64,000 nt of DNA, from NCBI RefSeq assembly GCF_000468035.1, contig NZ_KI260546.1, positions 115,962 to 179,961 of the forward strand, written 5' to 3'. Origin of the DNA: Selenomonas sp. oral taxon 892 str. F0426 (GTDB lineage Bacteria; Bacillota; Negativicutes; Selenomonadales; Selenomonadaceae). The notes under the pieces were generated by a model. It had not been told where the DNA came from. It ran no database searches and saw only the letters and a program-made list of their open reading frames with translations. Position numbers and translations under genes: made by a program. This document shows positions 24,595 through 33,863 of this stretch, piece after piece. How positions within the stretch are numbered: the stretch's first letter is position 1; every line of letters starts with the position of its first letter.

Positions 24595-25654
24595 GGAGCT
24601 CCTTCAGAGCAGCAGACTCTCTTGGTTCGGGGCCGAGGGGCAGGACAGTGATGTGGTGATATCGAGTCGTGTTCGACTCGCTCGCAATCTCGTGGGGCTT
24701 CCCTTTCCTGGCCGCGCTGACCTCGGACAACTTGCACAAATTCGACAGACAGTGGAAACTGCTCTCGTGGATCTTGATACAGAGCTTGGACAGCCCTTTG
24801 ATCAAATTGCGGTGGATCAGCTGAGTGCCTTGGCGCGTGAGGTCTTGATCGAGAAGAGGCTGATCAGTGAGAAGTTTTCCGAAGCACAGCCGCATCGAAT
24901 GGCGTATATCAGTGACGATACAAGCATCAGTATCCTCATCAACGAGGATGACCATCTGCACATTCAGGCGATGACCTCTGGTCTTTCACTGAATGCCGCA
25001 TTTGAGATGGCATCGCGCGTAGATGACTACATTGAGGCTCGTCTGGATCTGGCCTTTGATGAGACGATGGGCTATTTAACGGCATATCCAACGAATCTCG
25101 GTACGGGGCTGCGAGCCTCCGCCATTCTTCATTTGCCGGGGCTTGTCTATACACGCAACATCGATAATATCGTTAACACATCACCACAGCTTGGCCTTGC
25201 CGTGCACCCCCTTGAGGGGATTGACGAAGGGGCGCACCTCTACAAGATCTCGAACCAACTGACACTTGGTTACTCCGAGGCAGAGATGATCGAGAACCTT
25301 CAGGCAGCGGTTGGCGAGATCGCTGCCCACGAACGTCGCGCCCGCCAGGCGCTTTCCTACTTTGGAAAGGATGGTGTGGAGGATGGTGTATGGCGTGCTT
25401 ATGGTATCCTGTCTTATGCGCGTTCTCTGACGGAGCAGGAGCTTTTTGCTCTTGTCTCACGTGTACGCTATGGCATCGACCGAGGAATTATCAAAGAGGT
25501 GGCACTGAGTTGCTATGCCGAGATCATCGTTGCTGCACGCGAAGCTTATCTCAAGTATGCGGCAGAAAACGAAAATTTATCTGCGGGAGAAATCAGCGCG
25601 ATGCGTGCCTCGCGTGTACGCACGATCTTACAAAAATATCGAACAGCGGGATGA
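24584..25654 (+). CDS. mcsB: McsB protein-arginine kinase
   Basis: 356 residues of the ATP:guanido phosphotransferase family. VVISSRVRLARNL near residue 25 and the LGTGLRASAILHLPGL segment (about 170) hold the nucleotide-binding arginines. In the bacterial branch, phosphoarginine marks proteins for ClpC-ClpP degradation, and the adjacent clpC supports that role. The start at ATG 24584 (MAVEELLQSSRLSWF) is within mcsA. The C-terminus keeps the RASRVRTILQKYR helix. Confidence 0.95.
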   Translation: MAVEELLQSSRLSWFGAEGQDSDVVISSRVRLARNLVGLPFPGRADLGQLAQIRQTVETALVDLDTELGQPFDQIAVDQLSALAREVLIEKRLISEKFSEAQPHRMAYISDDTSISILINEDDHLHIQAMTSGLSLNAAFEMASRVDDYIEARLDLAFDETMGYLTAYPTNLGTGLRASAILHLPGLVYTRNIDNIVNTSPQLGLAVHPLEGIDEGAHLYKISNQLTLGYSEAEMIENLQAAVGEIAAHERRARQALSYFGKDGVEDGVWRAYGILSYARSLTEQELFALVSRVRYGIDRGIIKEVALSCYAEIIVAAREAYLKYAAENENLSAGEISAMRASRVRTILQKYRTAG

Positions 25655-25667
25655 GGAGGGGGACAGC

Positions 25668-28175
25668 TTGAACTATCGTCAATTTTTTACGCAGGCGGCG
25701 ATTAAAGCCGTAGAGTTTTCACAGTATATTGCGCAGCGACGCGGGAAAGGGTATATTGGAACCGGACAGCTTCTGCTGGGAATTTTGCATATGCGTGATA
25801 CGATTGCGGCAGAGGCGCTGGATAAATTCGGTGTCGACTATGACAGTGCAGAGCAGGTGATTCGTGAGGCGGACGGCTTTCAGGACGTCCTGCATCCGGC
25901 GGAGGATGTTCCGTATTATACGCGGCGTGCACAGCGCGTCATGCAGGGAGCAATTGATGCTGCGCGTGAAGAGCGTTCCTTTGTGACGACGGAGCATATC
26001 CTGCTCAGTCTGCTCACAGAGTCCGATGGCACAGCAGTCCATACGATTGAGGAGATGGATGTTGATATAGAGGACCTGCAAAGCGAGGTCTTGGAGCGCA
26101 TGAGTGAGACAGCTGCGTCTAAGGAGAAGCCTGCGCGCAGGAAAAAAGGAAAGGGCGAGGGGAATGATCTGCCCGCGTCTTTGAAGAAATTTGGCCGCGA
26201 CCTGATTGGTATTGCCCGTGGAGGCGGCTTAGATCCTGTTATTGGACGTGCAGCAGAGATTGACCGTGTCATCCAGATTCTTGCACGGCGCACGAAGAAC
26301 AACCCCATCCTTCTCGGTGAGGCAGGGGTTGGAAAGACTGCCATTGCTGAAGGTCTTGCGCAGCGCATTGCGGACGGCGAGGTACCGTTTCTGCTCGAGA
26401 ATAAGCGCGTCGTGACTCTGTCGATGACGGCACTCGTCGCGGGAACGAAGTACCGCGGCGAATTCGAAGAGCGCCTCAAAAATGTGGTGGATGATGTAAT
26501 CAAGGCAAAAAACATCATCCTCTTCATCGATGAGATTCATACGCTCATTCGTGCCGGCGGAGCAGAGGGATCCCTCGATGCGGCTAATATTCTGAAGCCT
26601 GCGCTTGCGCGCGGAGAAATGCAGATCATTGGTGCAACGACACTCAGTGAGTATAAGAAACATTTTGCGAAGGACTCTGCTCTTGCGCGGCGCTTTCAGA
26701 CCGTCATGGTCGAAGAGCCGACGGAAGAGGATGCGGAAAAGATCCTCTTGGGGCTGCGCAGGCGATATGAGGAGTTTCACCATGCGCGCATTGAGGATGC
26801 TGCAGTTACGGCTGCGGTTCGATTGTCCAAGCGATACATCACAGATCGCTACCTTCCGGACAAGGCGATTGACCTTATCGATGAGGCCGCATCACGTACA
26901 CGTATGAAGAGGATCGGCGATACCGACCAAATTGTTGGGCTGCGCACCGAGATCGCAGAGATCGTGAAGCAGAAAAATGCAGCGATCAGCGGGCAGGACT
27001 ATGAGGGCGCGGCACAGCTGCGTGATCGTGAGCAAGAACTGCGTGCGCAGCTTGATATCTCGCGGCGCGGGGATGATCAGCGCTCGGAGATTGTCGTCAC
27101 GGAACATGAAATTGCAGATGTGGTAGCTCAGTGGACAGGAATCCCAGTGCAGCGCATTGCGGCGAAGGAGTCCGATCGGCTGCTTGCACTCGAAAAACAT
27201 ATCGGCCGCCGTGTAATCGGTCAGGATGAGGCCGTGCGTGCCGTCTCGAAGGCTGTGCGCCGTGCGCGTGCGGGCGTGAAGGATCCGCGCCGTCCGATCG
27301 GCTCCTTCCTCTTCCTCGGCTCCACGGGAGTCGGCAAGACGGAGCTGGCACGGGCTCTCGCAGAGTCCGTCTTTGGCTCGGAGGAGGCGATCATCCGCTT
27401 CGATATGTCTGAGTATATGGAGAAGCATACAACAGCGCGCCTCGTTGGAGCGCCTCCAGGGTATGTTGGTTATGAGGAGGGCGGACAGCTTACGGATGCG
27501 GTTCGGAAGAAGCCCTTTTCTATCATCCTCTTTGATGAGGTAGAGAAGGCACACCCCGATGTGTTCCATATGCTGCTCCAGGTACTCGAAGATGGACGTC
27601 TCACGGATGGACAGGGGACGGTTACGGATTTCCGCAATACGATTATCATTATGACATCGAATGCAGGTGCAAATCATCTGCGCTCTACGACGGGCTCCAT
27701 TGGATTTTCCATTGGGCAGCAGGCGATGGGCTCGGATGAAGAGCGTGCAAAGAAACGTGTCATGGAGGAGGTACGGAAGGTTTTCCGTCCCGAGTTCCTG
27801 AACCGTGTTGACGATATGATCGTCTTTAATGCACTCGGTGAGCCGGAGCTGACAAAGATCGTGGACATTCTGCTGCGCGATGTGAAGGCACGTCTTGCGG
27901 AGCAGAAAATCAACCTTGAGATCAGTCCATCGGCGAAGCGTGTGCTCATCTCAAAGGGGACGGATGTCAAATTCGGCGCGCGTCCTCTGCGCCGTGCTAT
28001 CCAGAAGAACATCGAAGATGAACTTGCGGAACGTATTCTTGCGCGTGACTTTACAGCGGGCGATGTCATCTCTGTACGCAAGGTGGGCGATGGTCTGGAT
28101 TTTGTGAAGAAGGACACGAGCCGCAATAGTAAGCGTGCCAAGAATGAGAAACAGGCATCGTATCATGAGGTCTGA
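25668..28175 (+). CDS. clpC: ClpC, AAA+ unfoldase of the Clp protease
   Basis: 835 residues: N-terminal double Clp_N repeat (FTQAAIKAVEFSQYIAQRRGKGYIGTGQLL), first AAA with Walker A GEAGVGKT (about 217-224), a middle UVR coiled coil (KNAAISGQDYEGAAQLRDRE), second AAA with GSTGVGKT (about 551-558) and a C-terminal D2-small domain. It unfolds phosphoarginine-marked or adaptor-bound proteins for ClpP, encoded at 39.6 kb. The start appears to be TTG 25668: GAGGAGGGGG lies just upstream, and the protein begins NYRQFFTQ like other ClpC. No in-frame ATG fits. Confidence 0.95.
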   Translation: MNYRQFFTQAAIKAVEFSQYIAQRRGKGYIGTGQLLLGILHMRDTIAAEALDKFGVDYDSAEQVIREADGFQDVLHPAEDVPYYTRRAQRVMQGAIDAAREERSFVTTEHILLSLLTESDGTAVHTIEEMDVDIEDLQSEVLERMSETAASKEKPARRKKGKGEGNDLPASLKKFGRDLIGIARGGGLDPVIGRAAEIDRVIQILARRTKNNPILLGEAGVGKTAIAEGLAQRIADGEVPFLLENKRVVTLSMTALVAGTKYRGEFEERLKNVVDDVIKAKNIILFIDEIHTLIRAGGAEGSLDAANILKPALARGEMQIIGATTLSEYKKHFAKDSALARRFQTVMVEEPTEEDAEKILLGLRRRYEEFHHARIEDAAVTAAVRLSKRYITDRYLPDKAIDLIDEAASRTRMKRIGDTDQIVGLRTEIAEIVKQKNAAISGQDYEGAAQLRDREQELRAQLDISRRGDDQRSEIVVTEHEIADVVAQWTGIPVQRIAAKESDRLLALEKHIGRRVIGQDEAVRAVSKAVRRARAGVKDPRRPIGSFLFLGSTGVGKTELARALAESVFGSEEAIIRFDMSEYMEKHTTARLVGAPPGYVGYEEGGQLTDAVRKKPFSIILFDEVEKAHPDVFHMLLQVLEDGRLTDGQGTVTDFRNTIIIMTSNAGANHLRSTTGSIGFSIGQQAMGSDEERAKKRVMEEVRKVFRPEFLNRVDDMIVFNALGEPELTKIVDILLRDVKARLAEQKINLEISPSAKRVLISKGTDVKFGARPLRRAIQKNIEDELAERILARDFTAGDVISVRKVGDGLDFVKKDTSRNSKRAKNEKQASYHEV

Positions 28176-28317
28176 CGGTGGTCGAAACAATGTGCTTGCG
28201 CCTCCAACGCGTGCAGGACGCATAGGGGATTTCCTCCTCAATCTGGGCTGGTCGGTGTACTGGCTTGCGCGTTCTACGGGGCGCCTGCTGAAATATTGGA
28301 AACAGGAGGGACTGTAG
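28165..28317 (+). CDS. Possible small protein between clpC and radA
   Basis: 50 codons from an ATG inside the clpC end. The second half (GDFLLNLGWSVYWLARSTGRLLKYWKQ) would be an aromatic, amphipathic helix. There is no recognisable ribosome site, and the stop codon lies in the loop of the terminator. It may be chance; I keep it because the frame stays open across the whole gap and stops within the terminator. Confidence 0.3.
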   Translation: MRSDGGRNNVLAPPTRAGRIGDFLLNLGWSVYWLARSTGRLLKYWKQEGL

Positions 28318-28334
28318 CGGCAGTCCCTTTTCAT
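28304..28334 (+). terminator. Rho-independent terminator after clpC
   Basis: GGGACTG and CAGTCCC form a stem around TAGCGG, followed by TTTTCATTT. It separates the ctsR operon from radA. Confidence 0.85.
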
Positions 28335-28367
28335 TTGGTATTTGTTCGATGTGATCCAGGAGTTTAT

Positions 28368-29756
28368 ATGGCGAAGAAGAAAAAGACAGCGTACGTCTGT
28401 CAGGAATGCGGCTACGACACCATGAAATGGATGGGGAAATGCCCCGGATGCGGCGCATGGAATACGCTCGTAGAGGAGATCATAACACCTCCGATCGAGG
28501 AGCGCAGAGGCGTCGGTGCCCTCCAATCGGAACCGCCGCAGCCCATCAGCAGTATCGCTGTGGAAGACCTGCCGCGCTTTTCTACCGGCTCAGACGAGCT
28601 TGACCGTGTGCTTGGCGGCGGCGTGATTCCTGGTTCAATGGTACTTATCGTTGGGGATCCGGGCGTCGGCAAGTCGAGCCTCACGCTGCGCATCTCCGCA
28701 GACATTGCCCGTGAGGGACGGCGTGTCCTCTACGTGACCGGAGAAGAGAGCGCACGACAGATCCGCATGCGTGCCGATCGTCTGCAGGCGATCGCGGATG
28801 ACCTGCTTGTCGTCAGCGAGACGAATCTCGATGCGATCTGTGCCCATGTGGAACGCGAACAGCCTGCGCTTTTCATCATCGACTCAATTCAGACTATGTA
28901 TCGCCCCGGCATTGAGAGCGCGCCGGGGAGTGTCTCGCAGGTGCGCGAGTGTGCGATGGAGCTGATGCGTGTGGCAAAGATGGCGGGAATTGCAGTCTTT
29001 GTCATCGGCCATGTAACAAAGGAGGGCAGCCTCGCAGGGCCTCGCGTCCTCGAGCACATTGTCGACACCGTGCTCTATTTCGAGGGGGAGCGCAATGCCG
29101 AGTACCGCGTGCTGCGCGCCGTGAAAAATCGTTTTGGCAGCACAAATGAACTGGGACTTTTTGAGATGCGTGATGTTGGTCTTGTCGATGTACCGGATGC
29201 ATCGAAACTTTTCCTCTCGGAGCGTGCGATGGAGAGCGGCTCGATCATCGTTCCAACTGTAGAGGGAACGCGTCCCTTGCTCGTCGAGGTACAGGCGCTC
29301 GTTGCGCCGACTCCATACCAGCCGCCGCGGCGGACGGCGGACTCAGTAGATGTGAAGCGGATCCAACTCCTCCTTGCAGTGCTTGAAAAACGTGTAAAAT
29401 TACCTATTGGGGTCGCCGATGTCTATGTGAAGGTAGCGGGAGGGATACGGCTTGACGAGCCGGCAGCGGATCTTGCACTCTGCGTTGCCATGGCATCCAG
29501 CTTTGCAAATCGGTTGCCCCGCCCGCATATGGTCGTCTGCGGTGAGGTCGGGCTCTCCGGTGAGGTGCGTGCCGTCTCACAGGCAGAGCTGAGGGTCACT
29601 GAGGCACGTCGCCTTGGTTTCAAATCCGCACTTTTGCCGATGAAGAACTATCGGCAGCTGCAGGGGAAATTTTCCGACATGGAACTTTTTGGTGCAGAGA
29701 GCATTGGCGATGCGTTGAAATGTGCCATGCCCAGGGAAAAAACATTTAAGGAATGA
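28368..29756 (+). CDS. radA: DNA repair ATPase RadA/Sms
   Basis: 462 residues that promote branch migration of recombination intermediates. An N-terminal zinc finger (CQECGYDTMKWMGKCPGC), RecA-like core with Walker A GDPGVGKSSL (about 96-105), the RadA-specific KNRFGSTNELG motif near 250, and a C-terminal Lon-protease-like domain. The start at ATG 28368 (MAKKKKTAYVC) follows CCAGGAG. radA commonly follows clpC in Firmicutes, here after a terminator. Confidence 0.96.
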   Translation: MAKKKKTAYVCQECGYDTMKWMGKCPGCGAWNTLVEEIITPPIEERRGVGALQSEPPQPISSIAVEDLPRFSTGSDELDRVLGGGVIPGSMVLIVGDPGVGKSSLTLRISADIAREGRRVLYVTGEESARQIRMRADRLQAIADDLLVVSETNLDAICAHVEREQPALFIIDSIQTMYRPGIESAPGSVSQVRECAMELMRVAKMAGIAVFVIGHVTKEGSLAGPRVLEHIVDTVLYFEGERNAEYRVLRAVKNRFGSTNELGLFEMRDVGLVDVPDASKLFLSERAMESGSIIVPTVEGTRPLLVEVQALVAPTPYQPPRRTADSVDVKRIQLLLAVLEKRVKLPIGVADVYVKVAGGIRLDEPAADLALCVAMASSFANRLPRPHMVVCGEVGLSGEVRAVSQAELRVTEARRLGFKSALLPMKNYRQLQGKFSDMELFGAESIGDALKCAMPREKTFKE

Positions 29757-29773
29757 TGAGTTTGTTTCGATAA
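29747..29773 (+). promoter_or_regulatory. Possible sigma-D (FliA-like) promoter before fliK
   Basis: TAAG, 15 bases, then TTCGATAA resembles the TAAA-N15-GCCGATAA flagellar consensus. It overlaps the radA stop. A short inverted repeat TTGTTT-CGAT-AAACAA (29762-29777) covers the -10 part. Suggestive only. Confidence 0.3.
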
Positions 29774-29798
29774 ACAACATAGAAGAGGTGATGTGTAG

Positions 29799-31544
29799 AT
29801 GAATGCAGGTAATCTCATAGCTGCAGTGACAGCAGATGGGATCTCTGCAGGGGCAGGAACGTCAAAGGGACGCGCTGCATCTGCAGAGAATCGTGCGCAA
29901 ACAACCTCAGGGAAGAATTCGTTCAGCGATACGTTTGGTGCGCTGCAAAAGGGAATGACAGCAGAGACACCAAAAACAGAGATGCGTGAAATGACTGCGC
30001 CTCAGGCTCAGACAGATGCGCCTAAGGCAAAGGCTCATGCGCCGTCGGAGAATGCAGATCAGCAACGGTTCGATGCCAAAACTGGGGCAGAATCGTCGGC
30101 GGATGATTCTGCGCTTTCTTCGCCAGCCGCAGTGGCAATTGCGGCCCTCATGAATATGAATACGACGCTCGTAGATGCTGATCTAAACGAGGGACTTGAT
30201 GCCTCGCTTATAGAGATTCTCCAGCGCTATGAGCTCACTGCGGATCAGCTCAGTGACACGAAGCTGCAGACCACTGTGCAGAGCCTTCTCCAGCAGCTGC
30301 CGGAGGATGGGGGGAAAAGTCGGAATTTCCTTCTTGCACTTGCTGGACAACCCCTTACGGAAGACGACAGCAGCAACTCCTTTATTGGACAGCCGCTCGT
30401 TAAGGAGGCGGCAACAGCAAATGTCAATATGCCGGTACAGATCAGATCTGTAGCGCAGGATCTTGGTGACGCATCTCAGGTTCTGCGTTCGACGGCGTTG
30501 GGCTCCGATCTGCACATTGAACAGAGCGCGGTATTGAACACAGCTGCTCCTATGATGAGTGAGCAGATGCCTGATGTCGATGCTGCACACCTGCTCCATG
30601 GACAGAATCTCAAGGCAGAGACTGTGAAAACCCCTGCTCCTCTGAACACGGCAGTGACGGCAGGAAATCCACAGACATCCATAGAAACAGCCGCAGCGCC
30701 GACCCTAGCTGCACAGGCAGAGATTATGCCGGCAGCACAAGCAAAGTCTGTAGCTCAGACTGTTGGTGAGAACCTGATCGTCGATGAGGGAACGGATCCG
30801 CCAGCTCTGCTGACTGCACTTGCACAGCGTACGATGCGCCATGATGCTTCGCAGGATGAGGAGGGGGCAGGACAGGGCACACGGCAGGAAGAGCAGCCCG
30901 TGTCGAGTGGGCAGCAAACTTCTCGTATGACGACGTCGATGCCATTTGAAATGCCTTCGCGGACTGCGGAGCCGGTGCAGCAACCCGCACAGCCCATTAC
31001 ACTGCAGACCGGGACGAGTGCACATCCAGCACAGGAGGCCATAGCACCTGCAGCGACACAGGAGACACAGCGGCCACAGCCGGACTATGAGATTCCGCGT
31101 CAGATCGTCGAGCAAGCGCGTCTCCTGCGTACACTAACTGATACACAGATGGTCATTAGGCTTCGTCCCGAACATCTGGGCGATCTTACACTTCGCGTTT
31201 CAGTCGGGTCGAACGGTGCTGTACAGGCATCTTTCCACAGTGATAATGCCCATGTGCGTAATGTGATTGAGAACTCCCTCGTTCAGCTTCGTCAGGAGCT
31301 GAACAATCAGGGGATCAAGGTCGATCGTGTTGGAGTCTATACCGGACTTGCGGACGGGCAGATGCCTCAGGGCCAGGGACAGGAAGCTTGGCAGCAGAGC
31401 AGCCGTCAGCAGAGCGGAGCACAGCAGGTCTACGCGCGCGGGGATGCCGATGACTATCTCGATGAGATCGATGGGCTCGCGCCGGCTGCGGCGGGGGAGA
31501 CTGGCGGAAGCGTCGGTACCGATGGCGTAGATTATCGCGTATAA
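29799..31544 (+). CDS. fliK: Flagellar hook-length control protein FliK
   Basis: 581 residues. The first 420 are low-complexity, rich in A, T, Q, P and E with no fold seen, as expected of the secreted ruler part. The conserved C-terminal domain (about 440-525) contains MVIRLRPEHLGDLTLRVSV and FHSDNAHVRNVIENSLVQLRQELNNQGI, the FlhB-contacting part. FliK measures hook length and switches export to filament proteins. flgD follows 20 bases later, the usual order. Confidence 0.9.
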   Translation: MNAGNLIAAVTADGISAGAGTSKGRAASAENRAQTTSGKNSFSDTFGALQKGMTAETPKTEMREMTAPQAQTDAPKAKAHAPSENADQQRFDAKTGAESSADDSALSSPAAVAIAALMNMNTTLVDADLNEGLDASLIEILQRYELTADQLSDTKLQTTVQSLLQQLPEDGGKSRNFLLALAGQPLTEDDSSNSFIGQPLVKEAATANVNMPVQIRSVAQDLGDASQVLRSTALGSDLHIEQSAVLNTAAPMMSEQMPDVDAAHLLHGQNLKAETVKTPAPLNTAVTAGNPQTSIETAAAPTLAAQAEIMPAAQAKSVAQTVGENLIVDEGTDPPALLTALAQRTMRHDASQDEEGAGQGTRQEEQPVSSGQQTSRMTTSMPFEMPSRTAEPVQQPAQPITLQTGTSAHPAQEAIAPAATQETQRPQPDYEIPRQIVEQARLLRTLTDTQMVIRLRPEHLGDLTLRVSVGSNGAVQASFHSDNAHVRNVIENSLVQLRQELNNQGIKVDRVGVYTGLADGQMPQGQGQEAWQQSSRQQSGAQQVYARGDADDYLDEIDGLAPAAAGETGGSVGTDGVDYRV

Positions 31545-31564
31545 CATGTTGAGGAGGAAATATC

Positions 31565-32110
31565 GTGGCAAGTTCAAATCCACTGAATACAATTAACGTC
31601 GGCGGCGTCGTGCAGAAACTGTCCGACTACGAGACAGCGCAGAATCAAGCAAAAGCGAAGGACAAGAAGAATGATGCGCTCGGCAAGGACGCATTCCTCC
31701 AGCTGCTCGTCACGCAGATGAAGTATCAGGATCCCCTCGATCCGCAGGACAACAGCGAGTATCTCTCGCAGCTTGCGCAGTTCTCTGCACTCGAGCAGAT
31801 GACGAATGTCTCCAAGGGACTTGAGAATGTCTCGAAGATTGTGGATAATATCAACTCCTCCGTTCTCATCGGACAGCTCAGTTCCATGATCGGACAGCCT
31901 GTCCAGTGGAACAGCGTGGTCATGGGCGAGGACAAAAAGCCTCTCAAGAACAGCGATGGAACAGTGAAGACGCAGAGCTATGAGGGCAAGATCATCGGTG
32001 TGAGCATTACCGATGGTCAACCAAGCGTCATTGCCGACGTGAATGGAAAGACCTATCAGGTTCAGGTATCCGAGATCGTGCGAGTTGGTCGTATCAAGGC
32101 AGCACCCTGA
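31565..32110 (+). CDS. flgD: Flagellar hook assembly scaffold FlgD
   Basis: 181 residues. The N-terminus has the FlgD signature LGKDAFLQLLVTQMKYQDPLDPQDNSEYLSQLAQFSALEQM; the C-terminus has GKIIGVSITDGQPSVIADVNGKTYQVQVSEIVRV. FlgD caps the growing hook. The start is a GTG at 31565 with GAGGAGGAA 5 bases before. It lies downstream of fliK, but flgE, which usually follows, is absent from this window. Confidence 0.93.
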   Translation: MASSNPLNTINVGGVVQKLSDYETAQNQAKAKDKKNDALGKDAFLQLLVTQMKYQDPLDPQDNSEYLSQLAQFSALEQMTNVSKGLENVSKIVDNINSSVLIGQLSSMIGQPVQWNSVVMGEDKKPLKNSDGTVKTQSYEGKIIGVSITDGQPSVIADVNGKTYQVQVSEIVRVGRIKAAP

Positions 32111-32249
32111 GCAAACGAATAGGAATGAGATGCCGCCGAAGAATTCCTTCGGCGGTATTTTACACTTGCATATGATCTTCACATCTATTATAATATCTGC
32201 ATAATATCCCAAAGGAGAATGGGGTAGAAATGAAATGGAGGGACCCATC

Positions 32250-32663
32250 ATGGCAATACCGGCAATCAGCAGCGGTGGTTTTGGAAGCAGCCTTTTTCAG
32301 CGGGCGAATCGTGAGGCTCAGCGCATCGGCGGACAGGTGACCCATCAGAAGATGCAGGAGGTCGCATCTGTCATTGGTGGCTCGAACTTCGGCTCGGGCA
32401 CAAAGATCGGAAAAGGACAGTTCCATCAGACGCAGAATCGCGTCATTCAGGAGGGGACGCAGAGTGCGTCTCGAGCCGCGCAGCAGTCAATGGCGTATAT
32501 GGATCCGCGGCGTCTTGGAACGAGCAAGTTCCAGAAGTCCAATCGTGAGGCGCAGCAGATCGGTGGACAGGTGACGCATGAGCTCATGCAGCAGGTCAAA
32601 CAGGCCTATGCAACAAGCCATCCAGTCCAGAATCTCGGCAAGAATGTCGATATCGCAGCATGA
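32250..32663 (+). CDS. Unknown protein with an internal tandem-like repeat, next to flgD
   Basis: 137 residues, no family recognised. Two 26-residue units are near copies: SSLFQRANREAQRIGGQVTH early and TSKFQKSNREAQQIGGQVTH late, each followed by an MQ-rich helix (KMQEVA, LMQQVK). Between them is a Gly/Ser/Gln-rich stretch. There is no signal peptide or membrane segment. TGGAGGG lies 7 bases before ATG 32250. It is the last gene after fliK-flgD, ending at a strong terminator, but a 139-base gap separates it from flgD, so a flagellar role is only possible. Confidence 0.7.
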   Translation: MAIPAISSGGFGSSLFQRANREAQRIGGQVTHQKMQEVASVIGGSNFGSGTKIGKGQFHQTQNRVIQEGTQSASRAAQQSMAYMDPRRLGTSKFQKSNREAQQIGGQVTHELMQQVKQAYATSHPVQNLGKNVDIAA

Positions 32664-32670
32664 TTTGAGA

Positions 32671-32725
32671 AAAATAAACCGTGAAGAGGTCCGCATTGCG
32701 AATCTTCACGGTTTATTTTTATTTC
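32671..32725. terminator. Bidirectional terminator between the flagellar and LysR genes
   Basis: AAATAAACCGTGAAGA pairs with TCTTCACGGTTTATTT across a short loop, with T-rich flanks on both strands. It overlaps the lysR stop and would end transcription from either side. Confidence 0.9.
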
Positions 32726-33632
32726 ACCCGTTCACTGACGGGCGACGCTCCAGAGCGTTATCGAAACGTCGGATCAAAAACTGCTGAAAACAGACGGCTG
32801 CAGGGGACATTTTACGTTGCGTATTCCACGCAACGCCGACAGCCCTCTTGCAGATGGGGAAGGAAACGGGGATATAGCGAAGTTCTGGATGCTCAACTCC
32901 AGCGAGCTTTGGCAGGAGGCTGACCCCAAGGCCTGCGGCGACAAGTCCTGATACGGTCGATATATCATCACCCTCGAACATAATTTCAGGATGGACGCCT
33001 GCGAGATCAAAGAACTGATCGACAAGGATGCGTAGGCTGTAGCTGCTCTTCATTGCAATCAGCGGCTCATCAGCAAGCTCGTTCAGATTGATGCTGTCAT
33101 GCTCAGTGAATCGATGCCCCAGAGGAACCGTAACGAAGAGCTCTTCCGACCAGAGATAGACCCACGTGCTGTACTCTGTCGTCGGCATTGTGGAGCAGAG
33201 ACAGAGATCCGTTTCACCGGCGGCAACCTGCTGTGCCAGTGTTGCTGAATCCTGCTGATTAAGCAGAATGCGAATGTCTGGGTAACTTGCACGAAAATCT
33301 TGGATGATGCGCGGCAGGGCATAGCTGCCGAGTGAGTGGATGAAGGAGAGCCGAAACTCCGAGGACGTCTTTTCATCGGTGAGACATGCTTCTGCCCGCG
33401 CACACTCGACCTCGCGCAGGATACGATCGACCCGACGCAGAAGACGCGCTCCCTCGGCGGTCAGTTCGATCTCACCATCGCAGCGTTTGAATAGACGTAC
33501 ATCGAGATCCTTTTCCAGCTTTGACATAGAACGGCTCAGCGCTGGCTGCGTCACATCGAGTATGCGTGCCGCACGGGTGAAGTGCCGGATATTCGCCATT
33601 ACTTGGAAGTATTTTAATTGTGCAAGTTCCAT
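32724..33632 (-). CDS. LysR-family transcriptional regulator
   Basis: 302 residues. The N-terminal helix-turn-helix reads MELAQLKYFQVMANIRHFTRAARILDVTQPALSRSMSKLEKDL, typical of the family. The rest is a periplasmic-binding-like ligand domain. AAAGGA lies 8 bases before the ATG. It has no divergent partner close by: the next gene across the gap is a tRNA, then a purine permease. Target and ligand are unknown. Confidence 0.92.
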   Translation of the reverse strand: MELAQLKYFQVMANIRHFTRAARILDVTQPALSRSMSKLEKDLDVRLFKRCDGEIELTAEGARLLRRVDRILREVECARAEACLTDEKTSSEFRLSFIHSLGSYALPRIIQDFRASYPDIRILLNQQDSATLAQQVAAGETDLCLCSTMPTTEYSTWVYLWSEELFVTVPLGHRFTEHDSINLNELADEPLIAMKSSYSLRILVDQFFDLAGVHPEIMFEGDDISTVSGLVAAGLGVSLLPKLAGVEHPELRYIPVSFPICKRAVGVAWNTQRKMSPAAVCFQQFLIRRFDNALERRPSVNG

Positions 33633-33657
33633 TCCATTATTCCTTTCTTTTATACTT

Positions 33658-33686
33658 ATTATATCGAGTAAAGGTCATGTAGACAA
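33658..33686 (-). promoter_or_regulatory. Promoter of the lysR gene
   Basis: On the minus strand TTGTCT and TATAAT are separated by 17 bases, ending about 25 bases before the lysR start. Confidence 0.7.
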
Positions 33687-33800
33687 TGAAGATAGGGTAA
33701 TTTTTTATATGGATTTTGTATTTTTTTTATTACTCTTATTCATGTTCGCGGGAGGACTGATATTTCCGGATACGATCGGCACTTGTCCTTCATTTTCTTC

Positions 33801-33829
33801 TTGACAACCTTTATATGTTCTGCTAATAT
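33801..33829 (+). promoter_or_regulatory. Promoter of the tRNA-Ser gene
   Basis: TTGACA, 17 bases, TAATAT. It lies 34 bases before the mature tRNA 5' end. Confidence 0.8.
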
Positions 33830-33863
33830 ATCTCATGTCGCAAAGAGCGCGTGAAATGAATAT

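Noticed and set aside
33711..33804. Short hydrophobic frame before the tRNA-Ser promoter
   Set aside because: About 30 codons in AT-rich DNA with no ribosome site; hydrophobicity is expected from T-rich sequence.
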